From Trileptium ribeirensis (lineage: Eukaryota; Nematoda; Enoplea; Enoplida; Thoracostomopsidae): 64,000 bases of DNA. This document shows, piece by piece, positions 46,911-59,381 of this stretch; position 1 is the stretch's first letter; the number at the start of each line of letters is the position of its first letter. The notes under the pieces were generated by a model that worked only from the letters and a program-made list of their open reading frames with translations, made no database searches and was not told where the DNA came from. The DNA lies in contig JASANE010019437.1 in assembly GCA_030248225.1 (NCBI GenBank), positions 85,949-149,948 of the forward strand. Direction: 5' to 3'. The position numbers and the translations under genes are program-made.

Positions 46911-48777
46911 CTACCAATGGTTGTAAGTACTCCAGGTTCTAACGGAATCATGCGCTAATCTTGTTAAATGATCATTCACTGTTAACGAGTTTTGTCGACA
47001 TTCAATTTGGACTCTATTGAGTATTGCTGCTTCTTCGAGCTGCATTTGATCCTTTTGCTTACAATCCATTCCAGTATCTTCCCAAAGATTTATCAATTTT
47101 TCATTTCGACTTATCAATTTTTCCCTTGGTTTTTGCCGGTTTTACTGAATATTTGCCAAATATGCCCCCATGTTTGTTATCTTCAATCCATTTTTTGATC
47201 ATTCCTCCCCTCCCCAGATGTTTTGCCAAAATTTCGCGAGAAGGACGAAGGTGTGGAGCATCAAGGGAAGATCAGGGTAACTAACATTGAGGATCGCGGA
47301 TGGTTCCTGGAAACAACTCGTCTTCCTTCTCGGATAGTCTGTAATTTAGCTTAAACCGGTGCTAATCGGTATAGCCGAGAGACTCGTTCACTGGCCTGGC
47401 GATGTTGCAAATATCCGATTGGCGCCGTCGCAGTTATACCAGTGGGAGCAACTGGAGTTGTTAACTGGTTGGCATATTTATGCTAAAGTGTTTAACTGTT
47501 CAACTGGTAATTCTTGTTCGGTTCGGAGTGCGGTGGTGGCATCAGTCCGCTTCTTCTGAGTAGTACGTCTAGCTCTCTTGCTAGTGCACACGAATGGAGT
47601 CGGTAACACGACTGATCGGTCTATGTTCTTTTTAGTTGTGGGTATCCCGTTGCTCGAACTCGTTGTCCTTAGTTCATCGCTTGAATTCGAAACTGTTTGG
47701 CTGGTCCTTGACGCTCTTTTACTAGCGCTTGAAGCCTCTAGTCCTGACCTACCGAGCCCCTCGAAGACAGATTGGTATTGAGAAGATTGGCTCCATGGCT
47801 CAGTACCAGCTTCCTCATCCTCTTCTTCTTCCTCATCGGTACCATTATCCTAACCTTCATCTTGGTCAGAAACGGTTGGCGTGGTCCCACTAATTTGTAA
47901 TTGTAGCCGCTCTACTTTACTTCGCATTATCTGTTTCGCTTCGAGCTAAGCTTGAGTGGATTCCGATGCTTGCACTCTAGCTGGAACTGGTGGAACAATA
48001 GTAAGGCGCATCCGTTCAGCCAAATTTACGCCGGTTTGAATCGATGACCCCATTTGCGCTCACAATCGCGATGCCCTGTTGTGTTTGGAACAACGAATGA
48101 TCTTGTGCAGCAAGTATGACGGCGTGTTTCAAGTATCCCGACGTATATCGTCCTGGCACCGCTATACCACCAGATGCTCCTCGCGGTGCTGATACAAAGC
48201 CAAAAACATCCAGGATCAAAATTTTATCACACCAAAATTCTACACTTTCGATGAGCGCACTAAACGGAACTTCCTTACTGGTTGCTGCTACTCTCTTCAG
48301 CGTGGTAAGCGGAGCAGTATGCTGTCCGTACTCTATTTGTGTATATCAGGCTCAGGGATGCAAGAAAAAGTTTCTCTACGTGTGACCTGTTCCTGTGTTG
48401 TGGCCAAGTGGGCTCAATCTATCTAAGTCAGTCAAAGGAATCCGAGTCCTGACTGTCCGAGGATTGTGGGGTTCATAATCATTGCTAAATATTCTACATG
48501 TTCTGAGGCTTCTATTTCTGCGTACGTTCTGCGGTACAAATTTGGATCGTCCTAGTCACCCAGTTCTACACTTTCAATACCACAACTATCACTAGCTGCA
48601 GTTCTTATAGTGCGTCCTGCTACGTCTTCAACAATCACTATTTTCAGTAACGAAATCTCTGTCGGCTATGCTGTGCTCTACACGCTCACTCAACCCGTTT
48701 TCTAAAGCTGCTGCATGCACTTGACTTAGCGAGTTTCCTACATTAAGGACGGGATCTAACGCCCAATCGTGGTCCAT
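46911..48777 (-). pseudogene. Decayed protein-coding region, family unknown
   Basis: Reading leftward: an ATG at 48777 opens a 49-codon frame (MDHDWALDPVLNVGNSL...). After a frame change it continues with VEDVAGRTIRTAASDSC and LYRRTYAEIEASEHVEYLAM, with one internal stop. Then 48016-48219 carries VFGFVSAPRGASGGIAVPG; another frame carries LAERMRLTIVPPVPARV, an acidic TDEEEEEDEEAG run and a Ser/Thr-rich tail to about 47455. A final piece, 46911-47117, carries LINLWEDTGMDCKQKDQMQL. Several stops and frame shifts separate coding-like pieces in one direction. The acidic and Ser-rich composition would fit a retroelement accessory or gag-like protein, or a dead host gene. No motif decides. Confidence 0.5.
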
Positions 48778-48779
48778 CG

Positions 48780-51700
48780 TATTAATATGTGTTATATAAA
48801 TCTTAGTCTCGAATTAGCATGTGTGCTTAGCTGCATAAATGTTGGCGTGATTCTCAGTATTTCATACGGTCCACGGTTAGTTATCTAGACGATCCGCGAG
48901 TAGTGTCATGCCGATATTGAAAAATTAATTCTCCTGTGTGATAGTGCGGTTCGCTTGTACTTTGATTGTACCGTAATTCATTTGTTTCTGCGAAACTTTC
49001 TTTGATTTATGTGCTTGTTGCCTCATAGCTACATGTAGCTCTTTGCATTAGCCCAATACGAATAATCATCGGTATATGTTCCGCAGGTAAGGTTGTTGCA
49101 TCTAAAGCAATGATTTCCGATTCTGCCTTAATCGCTAGTCTAAGTCTTCGAGCCTGACGTCCGACTTCATAACTCGTGATTGTTGTAGTATGTATGTAAC
49201 AGGGCCGTATATATATATTTACATACCATATATAGAATATGTAAATGTATCTACTTGTGTGTGTGCCCTGTCGACAACTCTTTCAGGTAAAACCGCTTCG
49301 TTTCCGTAGCCCATTGTAGTATGCAACTAATGCAAGCCCCCACTTTCCGACATCCTCGTTGCCCTACCCCGCGTTCGAACCGGTGCATGCGAGCCCTCGT
49401 TTTGTTCATAACGACTGGCTAAGTCTAACGATGTGTGCGGGACCTCCGCCCGAGTCCCTCGTGACTCGCAGTAGTCATTCAAAGACGCCTAGATATCTGC
49501 TGGCGACCGCTGAAGGGCACTGATAATTCGAGATTTTTCGCTCAACTCTAAAATGGGCGAACCGCCCCTCATTGGATTCGTCTCGATGAGACATCTCCAG
49601 AAATACTCGGCGGGTCTCGGTCCGCCGCCCCGTTAACCCTGGACAACCAACAAAAGCGCCCCTACCGTAGCCACTACTCTCTCTAATCGCCGCAATTTTA
49701 GCACCGTTCTTACCCCTGCCGCCACGGTGGCGGTATCACCCCTCGTTCAAATCGCCGTTGGACGGTGAGTCCAACGATACCCGGCGGGCGTCGCTCCGCC
49801 CAACCGTTAACGTGGGAGAGCCCGCTAAAACTCCCCATACTAATACACATAGGAACCCATAGGTGGGTCCCGACCCGTTATTACGTCCTCCCCCCTCGTG
49901 TTTGGTATCGATCGGCCCCATTCTTCGTCCTGGGACCGAATCTGACCCCAGCCCCTCGGAAATCTTCCCGGATTCCCCTTGTCCCGCTTCCCTTCCCCAC
50001 GCCCGCTTCGTGTCCTCGCTGTCCTTTCGTCTTCTTGTCCTCGCTCTCTCTAACCGACACTTTCCTTTTGTTGTTGTTGTTTTGGGTGTGCTGTGTGTAT
50101 GTGTTTATCCTGAGCGACCTTTCTGTCGCTCAGGACGCCAACATGTCTAATGTGTACTGTGTGTGTTTGTGTTCGTGTGTCTTCCATGAGTATTTGTATA
50201 TATGTATGTATGTATGTATACATAAGGACACAGAAAAAACGGACAGACAAGGACACGCCATACTAAAACTCACTAAAATTTAGAGTTTTACGGACGGACT
50301 GGACGCCGACGATTGGGACGGACGGGGGGTGAGTTTAAGGCCTTCCCATGGGTTTTTGGGGCCTCAGAGCAGGTCCCCCACATGGGAGTCTCTTGAAGGA
50401 TGTTCTATCTTCAACCTCGAAATGGGTTAATCCCCGTCGTTCGTTCCCCCCCTGGAACATGTGGAATCCAGTCAAGTCGGCTAGGATCCACGAGTAAAAA
50501 TGGTTTTTCTCGACGTTTTGTTGTGTCCTCGCACAAGGGTCACTTTCCACAACGCGTTTGAATCCAAATTGACGAGCGGCATATCGCGACCACAAAGGAA
50601 ATGTCGTTGTTTGCCGATCCAATTAAGGCCGGAAAGCTTAAGCAATCCAAAAGATCGGGAAGATTGCAACTTTTGAGTACACTACGGGAACTGTGTGGCG
50701 ATCTAACCATCTTGGGACCTTATGTTGTCTTAAGAACGTGGGCGTTGACTCGGATTTCAAAGGACATCCTGTCCTAATTGCAGGAAATTTGAGCTTAAAA
50801 GCTCAAGTTTCATGGGAAGATTGGGACTAAAATCACAGATGGTCAACTTCCGAGTACTCGGAAGATTCAAACTTGATGTCGGCAAATTTAATTGAAGCCG
50901 ACTCTCTTTAAGGACATCGACGGTTTACGGTAGCCGTCAAGATTCGAATTTCCGGAAGAGTTCCCAATTGGACACTGGACAGAAAACCCAAAAAAGTGGG
51001 CGTCAAGAAATCGTCAACGATTGGACGGCGACAAAATCGCCATCCTTAACTTAGGCGAAAATTTCGAGGTTACGACCAACGCGTCGAATCTTGGAATCAG
51101 TTCGACTTCGGCAGCGCAGAGTTCGGTCGACTCTACTGGCCGGCTCCGACGCTAGAGTTTATGACGTATCATTTTACATTGTTTTTCTGCTTTCCCGTGT
51201 TTTGGCTTTTGCGAGTTCGGAATGGGATTCGACGGTTGGAGGACCCGCGTAGACGTCTTACGTCTTGCGGAAGGGGACTAGCGATTGCAGTCCCGGATCG
51301 AATAGTGTAAGTCAAGAAGAGAACCGAGAGTATGGGGGTTTACTTTCCTCAAATGTAACAGTGGCAGGTCGTTCATAGGCCATCTAATAAGTTCGTTGAT
51401 AAAATTCCACACATCGAGTCCCGTTTAGGGCATCTTGGGTGATTACGCGGGATGGTGACAAATTGTAGGTGACAAAGTCGAAGTCCAGCTGATTCCCCGT
51501 GGTCTTAGGTAAGGCACACCAAAATGGACGCTTCTCGTCCAGGTTTTACATGACTTGCTTCTTTTGAGTTAGGATTGACGACTTTTCCTGAGCCGACCAC
51601 GGTAAAATTTCTTGAACGTGCATGCCACGGAAAATAGGGAATTGCTCAATGGTTTTGCGATTATGGTTTCCAAATTTGCAGTTTAGTTGATCGTTCAATG

Positions 51701-54100
51701 CTCATGCCGTGTTTGGGCTTGGACAGAAACGCAGATTAGGGACGGAGTACTAGCCTCCGTCGGGCTTTAGGAAGCCCTTAAAATTTCTTCTACTTTAGTG
51801 AGTTAAGAAAATTTGGGAACCTAAAAGATTAAACAAACTCTAGGTAGTCACTTGAGCTTAAGGTGTTTGCTGTTTTCACTGAATGTCGTCTCAGAATCGT
51901 CTTGGCTTAGTTGTTTGAATCTGATTCTAGAGCACGTAGGCGACATACTCGGTAGGTATCTCATTTGTACACCCATCTCATTAGGACGACTGACCGGAGA
52001 AACGGTAGGTGACCACCTTACAACCTCTATGATCACAAAATTTGGCTAGGGGAATAAGACCCCCAGCCGACCAAAATTCCGACGACCCCGTTTGGTGCCG
52101 CTAACGCACCGTTTGATGGTGATACGCCAGTTTTAAGCCCTGAAAGACTATTGTAACTAAACAATTAAGTTTACCGGTGTTCGCTATTGCACTACGCAAT
52201 GGTCTTCTCTCGAGACCATTGTCTAAAAGAGCTAGAATTAAAGCTTGCCCCTGCGCCAACACTAGACAGCACCATGGCAGGAGAAACACGTCTTGTCCCT
52301 GCCTTCAAACAAAATTTTAGGACTTCCTGAAAATAAAGAAAACTTACTCCTCGCCCGGGCCATTTCGGCCCCAAACCGGGCGAGTGCAAAACGCCTTTTT
52401 CTTTTTGGAGCGAGTTGATCGCTGAGTTTAGCTTTTCTTTGATTTCAGCTCGGTTTGCCCGTTAGGCTATGTACTATGTATGCCCAGTTTCACTTTTTCT
52501 ATAGTTTCAGTGTCAGCCAGTCATATTTTGCCCTTTCGTGAGTTGATCCTGCACGGAGAATTTAAGTCCGCTGCAGAATCTTCAGTCTTAACCATTCAGC
52601 CATAGGAACACGACAACATTGACAATGAAGTCAATGATAACTCAACCGCACAACAGGGCAGTTGAGACACTGCATACAGCAGTGTATTAGGACGACAAGA
52701 TCGTCGTTAGGGAGAGGCAAAAGACAAACAACCAAAGAGAAAACCGAAGACGCAAATGCGTCCCGGGCCGACCGCCCTTGGCCCGATTAGTACAAACGAC
52801 CTCAATAGGTAGGAAATGAGGCTGATCTAGCCTTCGGCTAGGTGCGTTCTGTCTAAAGGACTCGCCTCCACATCTAAAACCCGATATCAAATTCAAGTAG
52901 AAATCAATCGGCTGGATGACCGTTTCGTAAGTTGCTCATAAGGACGCATCATGCCACGCAACACCCCGACCGCGTTCCGTCGGCCCAAATTAAGGGAACT
53001 GTTCCTTTTTTCCCTTTCTTTTGCTTCTGGACCTCATCGTTCGGTCAGTCGTACTATTAGGTAGGTAAGGACGTCAAACGCAATAGAGCGAGTTTATGCA
53101 TAGGCACAGATGTGAGTATATCTTGAGGATAAATTTCCAGGTCCCCTTGTCAACCGACAGACTCGGCGTCGCCCTACGTAGCGCTCCATCGATGCTGTCG
53201 AGATCGCATAGTCAGTCTGAGATCTGTCGGCGCCGCATAGCTGATTAGTTCGCTAACATTGAGTCGAAAAAGGGACAACCGCTCCTAGTCCGCGCACGCG
53301 CGTGTATCTGTACGCTCCGCTCATGTTTTTCTTTTAATGCCTTGCACCCCGTAATCTACCGAACTTAAGTGATCACAGCGAGCTTCTGCTAGGCTACCCT
53401 GATCCGTTTTGCTTAGTTCGCCCCAACCCTTATTCACAAACACTCGCCCCAAGGTAACCTTTGATCATGTAAATAAAGTTGTGTTGCTGACACCGAGTAA
53501 AGTCCTATTGTATACCGAGACGATAGGGAGTTTTCTTTTCTGGTTTGTCCGCACGGACGAGCAGGCACTGCTCGCCATGGCTTGTGTGCGAGAATGCCGC
53601 AAGCACTGGCGCGCATGGCCTTCTGACCTATCTATTTACGTTTTTACCGGATCTAGGAAATAAAATAATTGGAAGATGTTACCAAAATTTAACCCGTTTG
53701 TGATAGTGACTCATAATTTGTTAGGAATGCTCTCGATGCGAATGAGTTAAAACTTTCACTGGTCAAGGCACTAGTATGCTAGCATAGAATTTATTGAGGA
53801 AGCAGGCCACGCCATCGATAATCCGACATTAAACATTCAGGGCTCGTCGGAACCCTGTGGGGGCCCCATAGGTCAATGCTCTAACACGGAGCATATCGCG
53901 ATCTTAACTAGGTAAAACGTCTTGAGCTTCCAATTTCTAGGGACACTTTCACATTTTATTCCAACACTGATCACGTTAAAATAGAACTAAACAACTTCCG
54001 ATGAGTCTAATATAGGGAATAGCGGCTAGGCTCCATGACCTGCGAGCAGGTGTCGGTGCTAGCCTCCTTGGGGGACCTCAGAAATCATACCCGATACTAG
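48780..54100. other. GC-richer unclassified region, probably repeat-derived
   Basis: Two diverged blocks near 49565-49650 and 49745-49820 share the order ggat/gacg, cggcgggtctcggtccgcc and cgttaac, so part is repetitive. A TATG microsatellite lies at 50195-50225, and a perfect 10 bp stem hairpin at 50109-50134. Short frames on both strands (for example 49765-50283) are low complexity. From 50.3 to 53.4 kb I see no coding motif, no paired LTR and no tRNA. Confidence 0.4.
50109..50134. other. Perfect 10 bp stem hairpin
   Basis: CCTGAGCGAC, six bases ctttct, GTCGCTCAGG. It has a compact stem and short loop in otherwise unstructured pyrimidine-rich DNA. No function can be assigned. Confidence 0.7.
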
Positions 54101-54118
54101 ACACGTGCGCAACCTTTC

Positions 54119-54183
54119 GGGCGGGGTTCGAATACACCCCGTGAAGCGCGCCTGCGGTCTGCTAAGCTACGTAGCTTCTTGGG
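54119..54183 (-). repeat. tRNA-like fragment, possible SINE head
   Basis: On the minus strand TAGCTTAGCAG resembles an A box and ATTCGAACCCC resembles a B box, with GGGGT/ACCCC able to form a T stem. The loop is eight bases instead of seven, the spacing is short, and no acceptor stem closes. A tRNA pseudogene or SINE head is possible; a functional tRNA is not supported. Confidence 0.25.
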
Positions 54184-54215
54184 TCTGACAAAGAATAGGA
54201 TTAAAATTTCTGTAT

Positions 54216-55640
54216 TTACGGTCCACCCTTGAGGTTACGATAGCCGGGGTCGTATGGGCATGGTGTTAGGAAGTTGCGCCATGCAGCTGTGTCACCGGTT
54301 ATTGCATGTACAGCTAAAACCTGGGTTTCTCCTGGAGCTAGCCACAGAAGAATTGCACTTACTATAGCCGCTTGTTGCCGTAGCGTTGCTGGTGGTATGG
54401 TGTTCCCCCTATATGCTGCTAATACAGATGGGGTGGTATCAAGGTGAGCCTGAGCTCCTGTGGAGGCAGTTGATGTTCCTGACACAAAACGCCGCCCATC
54501 GAATTGCAAGTGCTTCCGCCTCAACAGTAGGATACCTCCGTTGATAATCGAGCAGTAATTTGCTGGCATATATATGCTATCGGCTTAATTCCCTGTTTGA
54601 TTTTTTTGAGACAGGACCGCACTCATTACGTACTCCGAGGTATCTGTTTGTAGTATGAAAAGTTTTATGAAATCCGGATGAATTAGCACTGGTTCTACCA
54701 TTAGAGCTTGTTTTAATTTTTTGAACGCCTCGTCGCACCATAATTTTACTTAATTTAAATTGAAAATTCTTGTCCTTTCGCTCATTCAGTGCTTCGCATT
54801 TGTCTGAACAATTGGATATGAATATCTAGTAGTATCCCACGAATCTTAAGTACCTTTGGAGTGGATTCAAGGTTTCTGGGCGTTTAAATTCCTCAATTGC
54901 AATTACCTTCTCTATGTCAACATCTTCGATATTGATTAGGTCCCCTATATATTTTAAACGATCTCGACTGAACTTACATTTTGATTGTTTCGATTTTAGG
55001 TTACCATTCCCAAAAATGGTGGAAAGCGCAAATCAAATCTGTCAAGTGCCTCGAAAGTTGATGAAAACACTAGCATATCATCTATGTAGATCGAGCCATT
55101 TCAAAATCATTGACATAAAACGTGGAAAGGACCCGGAGATGAATTTAAACAGAATGGCAGGACACTATAGTCGTACTGCCCATGAAACATTACGAATGAT
55201 GCTTTATCCTTTGTTTCCGGATCTAATTCTAATTAGCAAAAACTTTTGTTAAGATCTACACTGGGCATTAATTTAGTGTTTCGAAGGCATCTTCTGATGT
55301 CTTCTATGCGAGGCAATGGAAATGCATCCTGTTCTGCCATAGTATTTACATTTCTAAAATCTATGTAAAGTCGGAGCGAACTATCGTTTTTAGTTATATA
55401 TACGCCGCGGTGAGTTATATACCCAGATTTCACGATAAATTTTGTAGAATAGTTTGATATCCGATCATACATACGTAATTTAGCTCAATGGCGATATCGC
55501 TTTAGCTTGCCCCTGCCGAAAGGACACCATGTTGCTGCAACTTCTGTGGTTCTCCGAAGGGCTATTTGCTATCGACATGGTTCTGTGGTAGCTCATTGAC
55601 TATCTTCCATTATACTTTGAATAGCATGTTGAATGCGTGT
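54216..55640 (-). pseudogene. Decayed Gypsy-type pol: reverse transcriptase and start of RNase H
   Basis: Reading leftward from about 55640: a QQHGVLSAGAS remnant (the usual 'GxIxxSxSPWxSP' region), then DSSLRLYIDFRNVNTMAEQD followed by AFPLPRIEDI and SVDLNKSF (55233-55472). After a frame change come an AFVMFHGQYDYSVLPFCLNS block and the catalytic IYIDDMLVFS (about 55073-55090). GDLINIEDV, RFVGYY and FISNCSDKCEALNE follow. A YCSIINGGILLLRRK segment near 54560 stands where the RNase H 'NYSTxExELLA' block belongs. Many stops and frame changes show it is dead. The YIDD box is intact as a motif. No integrase was seen downstream. Confidence 0.85.
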
Positions 55641-56400
55641 TCTGCCGGCTGTACAAGAAATGCATTGCTATCTTATGCCGTTCACGACATGCGCTTTGGC
55701 CTTAGACTGAGTTACATATATATCATATAAGATTTAGAGCAACCCTCAAGTCGGATGGTCTGCGGCCCCCGAACCCCATACCGCCCCGGAACTTTCCCAG
55801 TAACGTTTTTAGTAAATATATATATGTTTTCCCTACATATTTATTGTACAACTCCTAAAGATGTCATTTATTAAAGGTATTATGGCTTCGGAATGCGCCA
55901 CAAATCACATTTGCTTTCTATTAATTTATGCTTTTAATGTGTAATCGTTTCGCTATAACCTTAGCTAGCGCTCAGGTAGGTTACTGCAAAATATTCGTCT
56001 ATTTCAGTGCGTAGAATTACAAGTAAACGTCATATATGCCGCCTTCTTTGTTGTTAGGTGTACACAGCGCGTAAAACTGTATAATTTTAAACCACGATGC
56101 AATGAAATTTATATGTATTTGTGGATAAAACGTAAACAAATAGGAAAATTCTTTTGAACATATGAAAAATATTGCGATTAAATTATGGTATATAGTAGAC
56201 TTGCTAAATGTGAGTCACCTTTTTTCCGTTATCATAGGTGTTTATAGTTTTATTGTCATAAAAACTTAACAACTCAATCAAATTTAATAAATTTCAAAAT
56301 ACCAATATGAAGGGTGCCGACACGCGACCAGTCAAAATTTGGCGCCAGATAGTGGCTCTGAGACCATGTAACTAGTGGAAAAGCATCAAAAATATGATCA
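55641..56400. other. No gene seen
   Basis: AT-rich sequence with a c-g patch near 55750-55800. No frame, repeat pair or RNA gene is supported. Confidence 0.45.
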
Positions 56401-56457
56401 TGACTCACTTTAGGACAGCGTTCCCATTGTGGGTCGTGAGTGTCCTAAAGTGAGTCA
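56401..56457. repeat. 17 bp perfect inverted repeat
   Basis: TGACTCACTTTAGGACA at 56401-56417 and its exact complement at 56441-56457, with 23 bases between. Related words (gtgagtcacc, tgactcacatt) recur at 56209, 58226 and 58643, hinting at a dispersed motif. Confidence 0.85.
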
Positions 56458-56751
56458 AGGGTATCCTAACGTGGGTCGGTTATTTAGTTGGCAGCGCAAC
56501 ATACCTAAGGCTTGTTCTCGACTTCCAATATAATACGCATGGCCATAATTTCGAACACGACAAAGTTCGAAAAAGGTATGTTGTTAATTTGAAGGGGATT
56601 CATTAGGCATTTGGGGGAAGCGAGCACGCCTGAGGCCTGATCTGTATATTTCGCTGGCAATTTTGTATCGAGCCATTCAATGAAGAGCAAAATTTATATA
56701 AATGTATATACTCATAATTTTCTAAACATAGCTGAAAAGATAATGTAAAAA

Positions 56752-57529
56752 GGGTCTTTTCGGTTATCCCCCCAGCCCGAATTTCGTCAATTTTAAAGGC
56801 ACAGATAAAATTTTGGTACCAATCGATTCCGCTCGATGAGCTGGTTCAGAAAATATCCAGTTTGCCCACATCCCTGACAAACTTTTTTCGATTTTTCGAG
56901 GTTCCTATGGTCCCCCTTGGGAACCCAACATTTTTTCTTCGGAATTTTTTCAAATTGGATACCATTTGACTCGGCTTGATAAGACAAGTGGACTGGTGTG
57001 TAATTTATTGAAATCTACCCCACCGTTAGAAAGCTATGAGGGCCCAAGTAACCTTGAGGGTCAGTACGTTATAACGTTAGAAAAAAGAACAGTTTAGAGC
57101 GAGGGTTCGGGGGCGGAAGTTCGGCTTAGACTTAGGCGTAGTGTATGTCTCATATAAAGACCTTAACTTAGGCTAAGACTAAGGCTTAGTATACCCAGAA
57201 CGGCATGACCTGCAATTTATTTCTGCCGCTCACGGTTAATTGGGCCATCATAACTTTCTAACGGTAGGGTAGATTTCAATAAATTACACACCAGTGGACT
57301 TGTCTCATCAAGCCTAGTCGAATGGTGGCGAATATGACGATATTCCGAAGAAAAAAATTTTTGGGTTCCCATTGGGACCTCGAAAAATCGAAAAAAAATT
57401 TTGTCAGAGATGTGGGTAAAATGTGTATTTTCTGAACCAGCTCATCTAGCTGAATCGATTGGTACCAAAATTTTATCTATACCTTTAAAATTGACAAAAA
57501 TAGGGCTGTGGGATAACCGAAAAGAGCCA
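56752..57529. mobile_element. Foldback MITE with ~290 bp inverted arms
   Basis: The left arm begins GGGTCTTTTCGGTTATCCC (56752) and the right arm ends with its complement (ggataaccgaaaagagcc, to about 57528). The arms match for about 290 bases, through ggtaccaatcgattc, tgagctggttcagaaaat and gaaatctacccyaccgttagaaag. TAAAAA flanks both sides (56746-56751 and 57530-57535), a fitting 6 bp target duplication. The minus-strand frame at 56793-56987 is part of the arm, not a gene. The centre is occupied by a copy of the cttagg repeat family. Confidence 0.85.
57040..57245. repeat. CTTAGG-family small repeat inside the foldback centre
   Basis: It begins ggcccaagtaacc and ends ggttaattgggcc, so it has its own inverted ends. 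The interior holds acgttataacgttag, gtatgtctcatataaagacc, a gcttagtat block and cggcatgacctgc. Two more copies lie at 57597-57786 and 58846-58985, outside the foldback arms. Confidence 0.7.
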
Positions 57530-57596
57530 TAAAAATACTAGTACCATAACGGCTGGTGGCCCCTGAACTGTGCAATATGGTTTCCGATATTGCAAA

Positions 57597-57786
57597 CAGA
57601 GCCTGAGAGACCCCAGTAACCTGATAACGTTAGAAAATAGAACAACTCGCTGGGGGCTCGGGGGACGGCGGCCTCCCGACTTAGACTTAGTGCATGTCTC
57701 ACATAACGACCTTAGCTTAGGCTTAGTATCTCGAAAACGGCAAGGCCTGCGTTTTATTTCCGCCCCTCAGGGTTACTTGGGCCATT
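57597..57786. repeat. CTTAGG-family small repeat, second copy
   Basis: It shares gtaacctgataacgttag, gcatgtctcacataacgacc, cttaggcttagtat, cggcaaggcctgc and a terminal cagggttacttgggcc with the copy at 57.1 kb, in the same direction. Confidence 0.7.
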
Positions 57787-58845
57787 GTTTTTATAAATTG
57801 TACAAACACACACAAAACCATATTATCTTAAGCCATTAAATAAATACGACGCTCCTCATATGGCGTGATCCGGTAGTTGGGAATACAAGTTACCTATATC
57901 TTGATAATACAGTTTTATTGCCTTCAAGATATATAACAATATATGATAGGTAAGCTATTTCATCTTGCTCTGTTATTTTTCGCCACGTTGTATAAACAAA
58001 TCTGATCCGACAATGACACGCCAAGACGCATCGAACAATGGTCTTCACCTGTTTACGAGTTATGCAAGGAATCGTGAAATTTTCGAAGAATTTCGCACAT
58101 TAAGGCCCAATAGTAGCTAGGAATAGTAACCTTGTACTTGTCGGTAAAGCGGGTATAACGTATATTCGGCGTAATAATGGTATTATTGAGCTTCATATGA
58201 GTTATAAATATTATGAATGCTTTTGACTCACATTAGGAACTACATGGCTCACATTTGGGCATTTTGAAGTAATTTGGAAGTCTTATATTTAAATCCAGTT
58301 TTCTCGATATGTGCTAAAGTTTAGTTTGATATGACCGAAAATCTAGAATCTAAGTGATCTAAGCTTCACGTTGATATAAAATTTTTATGCATTGCTTACA
58401 CCAGTATTTTAGTTACTTGGGTTAAAGTTAGCTGAAAAATTTATTTTTAGCTGAGAATTAATGTTAACAAAGCGCCAATCTAACGCGAACCAATATTTTG
58501 GACGTGTTTTTGAAAAACTTTGTAAACAAACTTAACCGACCAATAGAAAACAATGAGCTATAAGATGATATATCTTGTGTTGCGCGAAAGCTGCTATAAG
58601 TATAAATACAAGCTCCGACATTCCTGCTGACCCGCTTTAGGGGGTGACTCACATTTGGCAAATTTACTATATATTAGATGCCTACGGTAAGAATCTAGGG
58701 CGTGACAATGTGGCTGGGCAATGTTTTCTACATCTTCAACCGTTAGCATGTGAATACTGAACCGTTGCTATGTATATAATATGTATCTTGTGCCGATTCT
58801 TAGGACTCGAATGAGAAAGCGTTCATAGATTATATCATAAAGGCA

Positions 58846-58985
58846 CAGGTAACACTGGGGAGCAATACGTTATATCGTTATAAAAAGAACAATGTAGAAC
58901 GGCTGTCCCCCGAATTAGCGCGTATGTCACATATAAGGACCTAAGCTTAGGCTTAGTATATCGCGAACGGCGTGGAGTACAATAT
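58846..58985. repeat. CTTAGG-family small repeat, third copy (shortened)
   Basis: Recognised by ggtaacactgggg, acgttatatcgttat, gtatgtcacatataaggacc, gcttaggcttagtatatcg and cggcgtgg. The right end is lost. Confidence 0.65.
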
Positions 58986-59277
58986 AATTAGCATAATAGG
59001 AATTATATAATTCTACGGGATCAAATTTTGAGAGAGCTGCGCTGCAAAATGTTGATCAATTTTTGTCAATTGAGTCGGTCTTTTTTGACACAGATTCAGT
59101 TCAATTTGACTCAATAGTTGGTATTTTTTAACCCCAAAATTGCGTTGAAATAGCAACACTTTACTCCAAGTCCCAAAGATACCGATTAGGGTTAAAAACC
59201 GACTCCATATATATTCACAACGTGCCGCAACGCTTTGCGGTAATGGGCACCAAGGACGCAACCAGGAATTTTGAAAG

Positions 59278-59350
59278 GGGGATCGAAGCCCACAGTGGGT
59301 ACCAAAAATGGGGATCGCAGCCCACAGTGGGTACCAAAAAGGGGGGTCGC
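59278..59350. repeat. 31 bp tandem repeat, ~2.3 units
   Basis: The unit is close to ggggatcgcagcccacag followed by tgggtaccaaaaat; the second is near-identical to the first and a third is partial. Each unit carries a short gcccaca/tgtgggc-like palindrome. The minus-strand frame crossing it (59013-59381) owes part of its length to this repeat. Confidence 0.8.
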
Positions 59351-59381
59351 GCTCAGAAAAGTAAAGCGGGGTCCAGGTCAT

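Noticed and set aside
49765..50283. 172-codon plus-strand ORF
   Set aside because: Low-complexity Pro/Ser/Leu run ending in a TATG microsatellite; no domain and no splice support.
56793..56987. Zinc-finger-like gene (CQGCGQTGYF)
   Set aside because: The frame is the arm of the foldback MITE; the opposite arm encodes a broken version, so no protein is implied.
59013..59381. 122-codon minus-strand gene
   Set aside because: It crosses the 31 bp tandem repeat, which creates repeated Trp/Pro words; no splice or start support.
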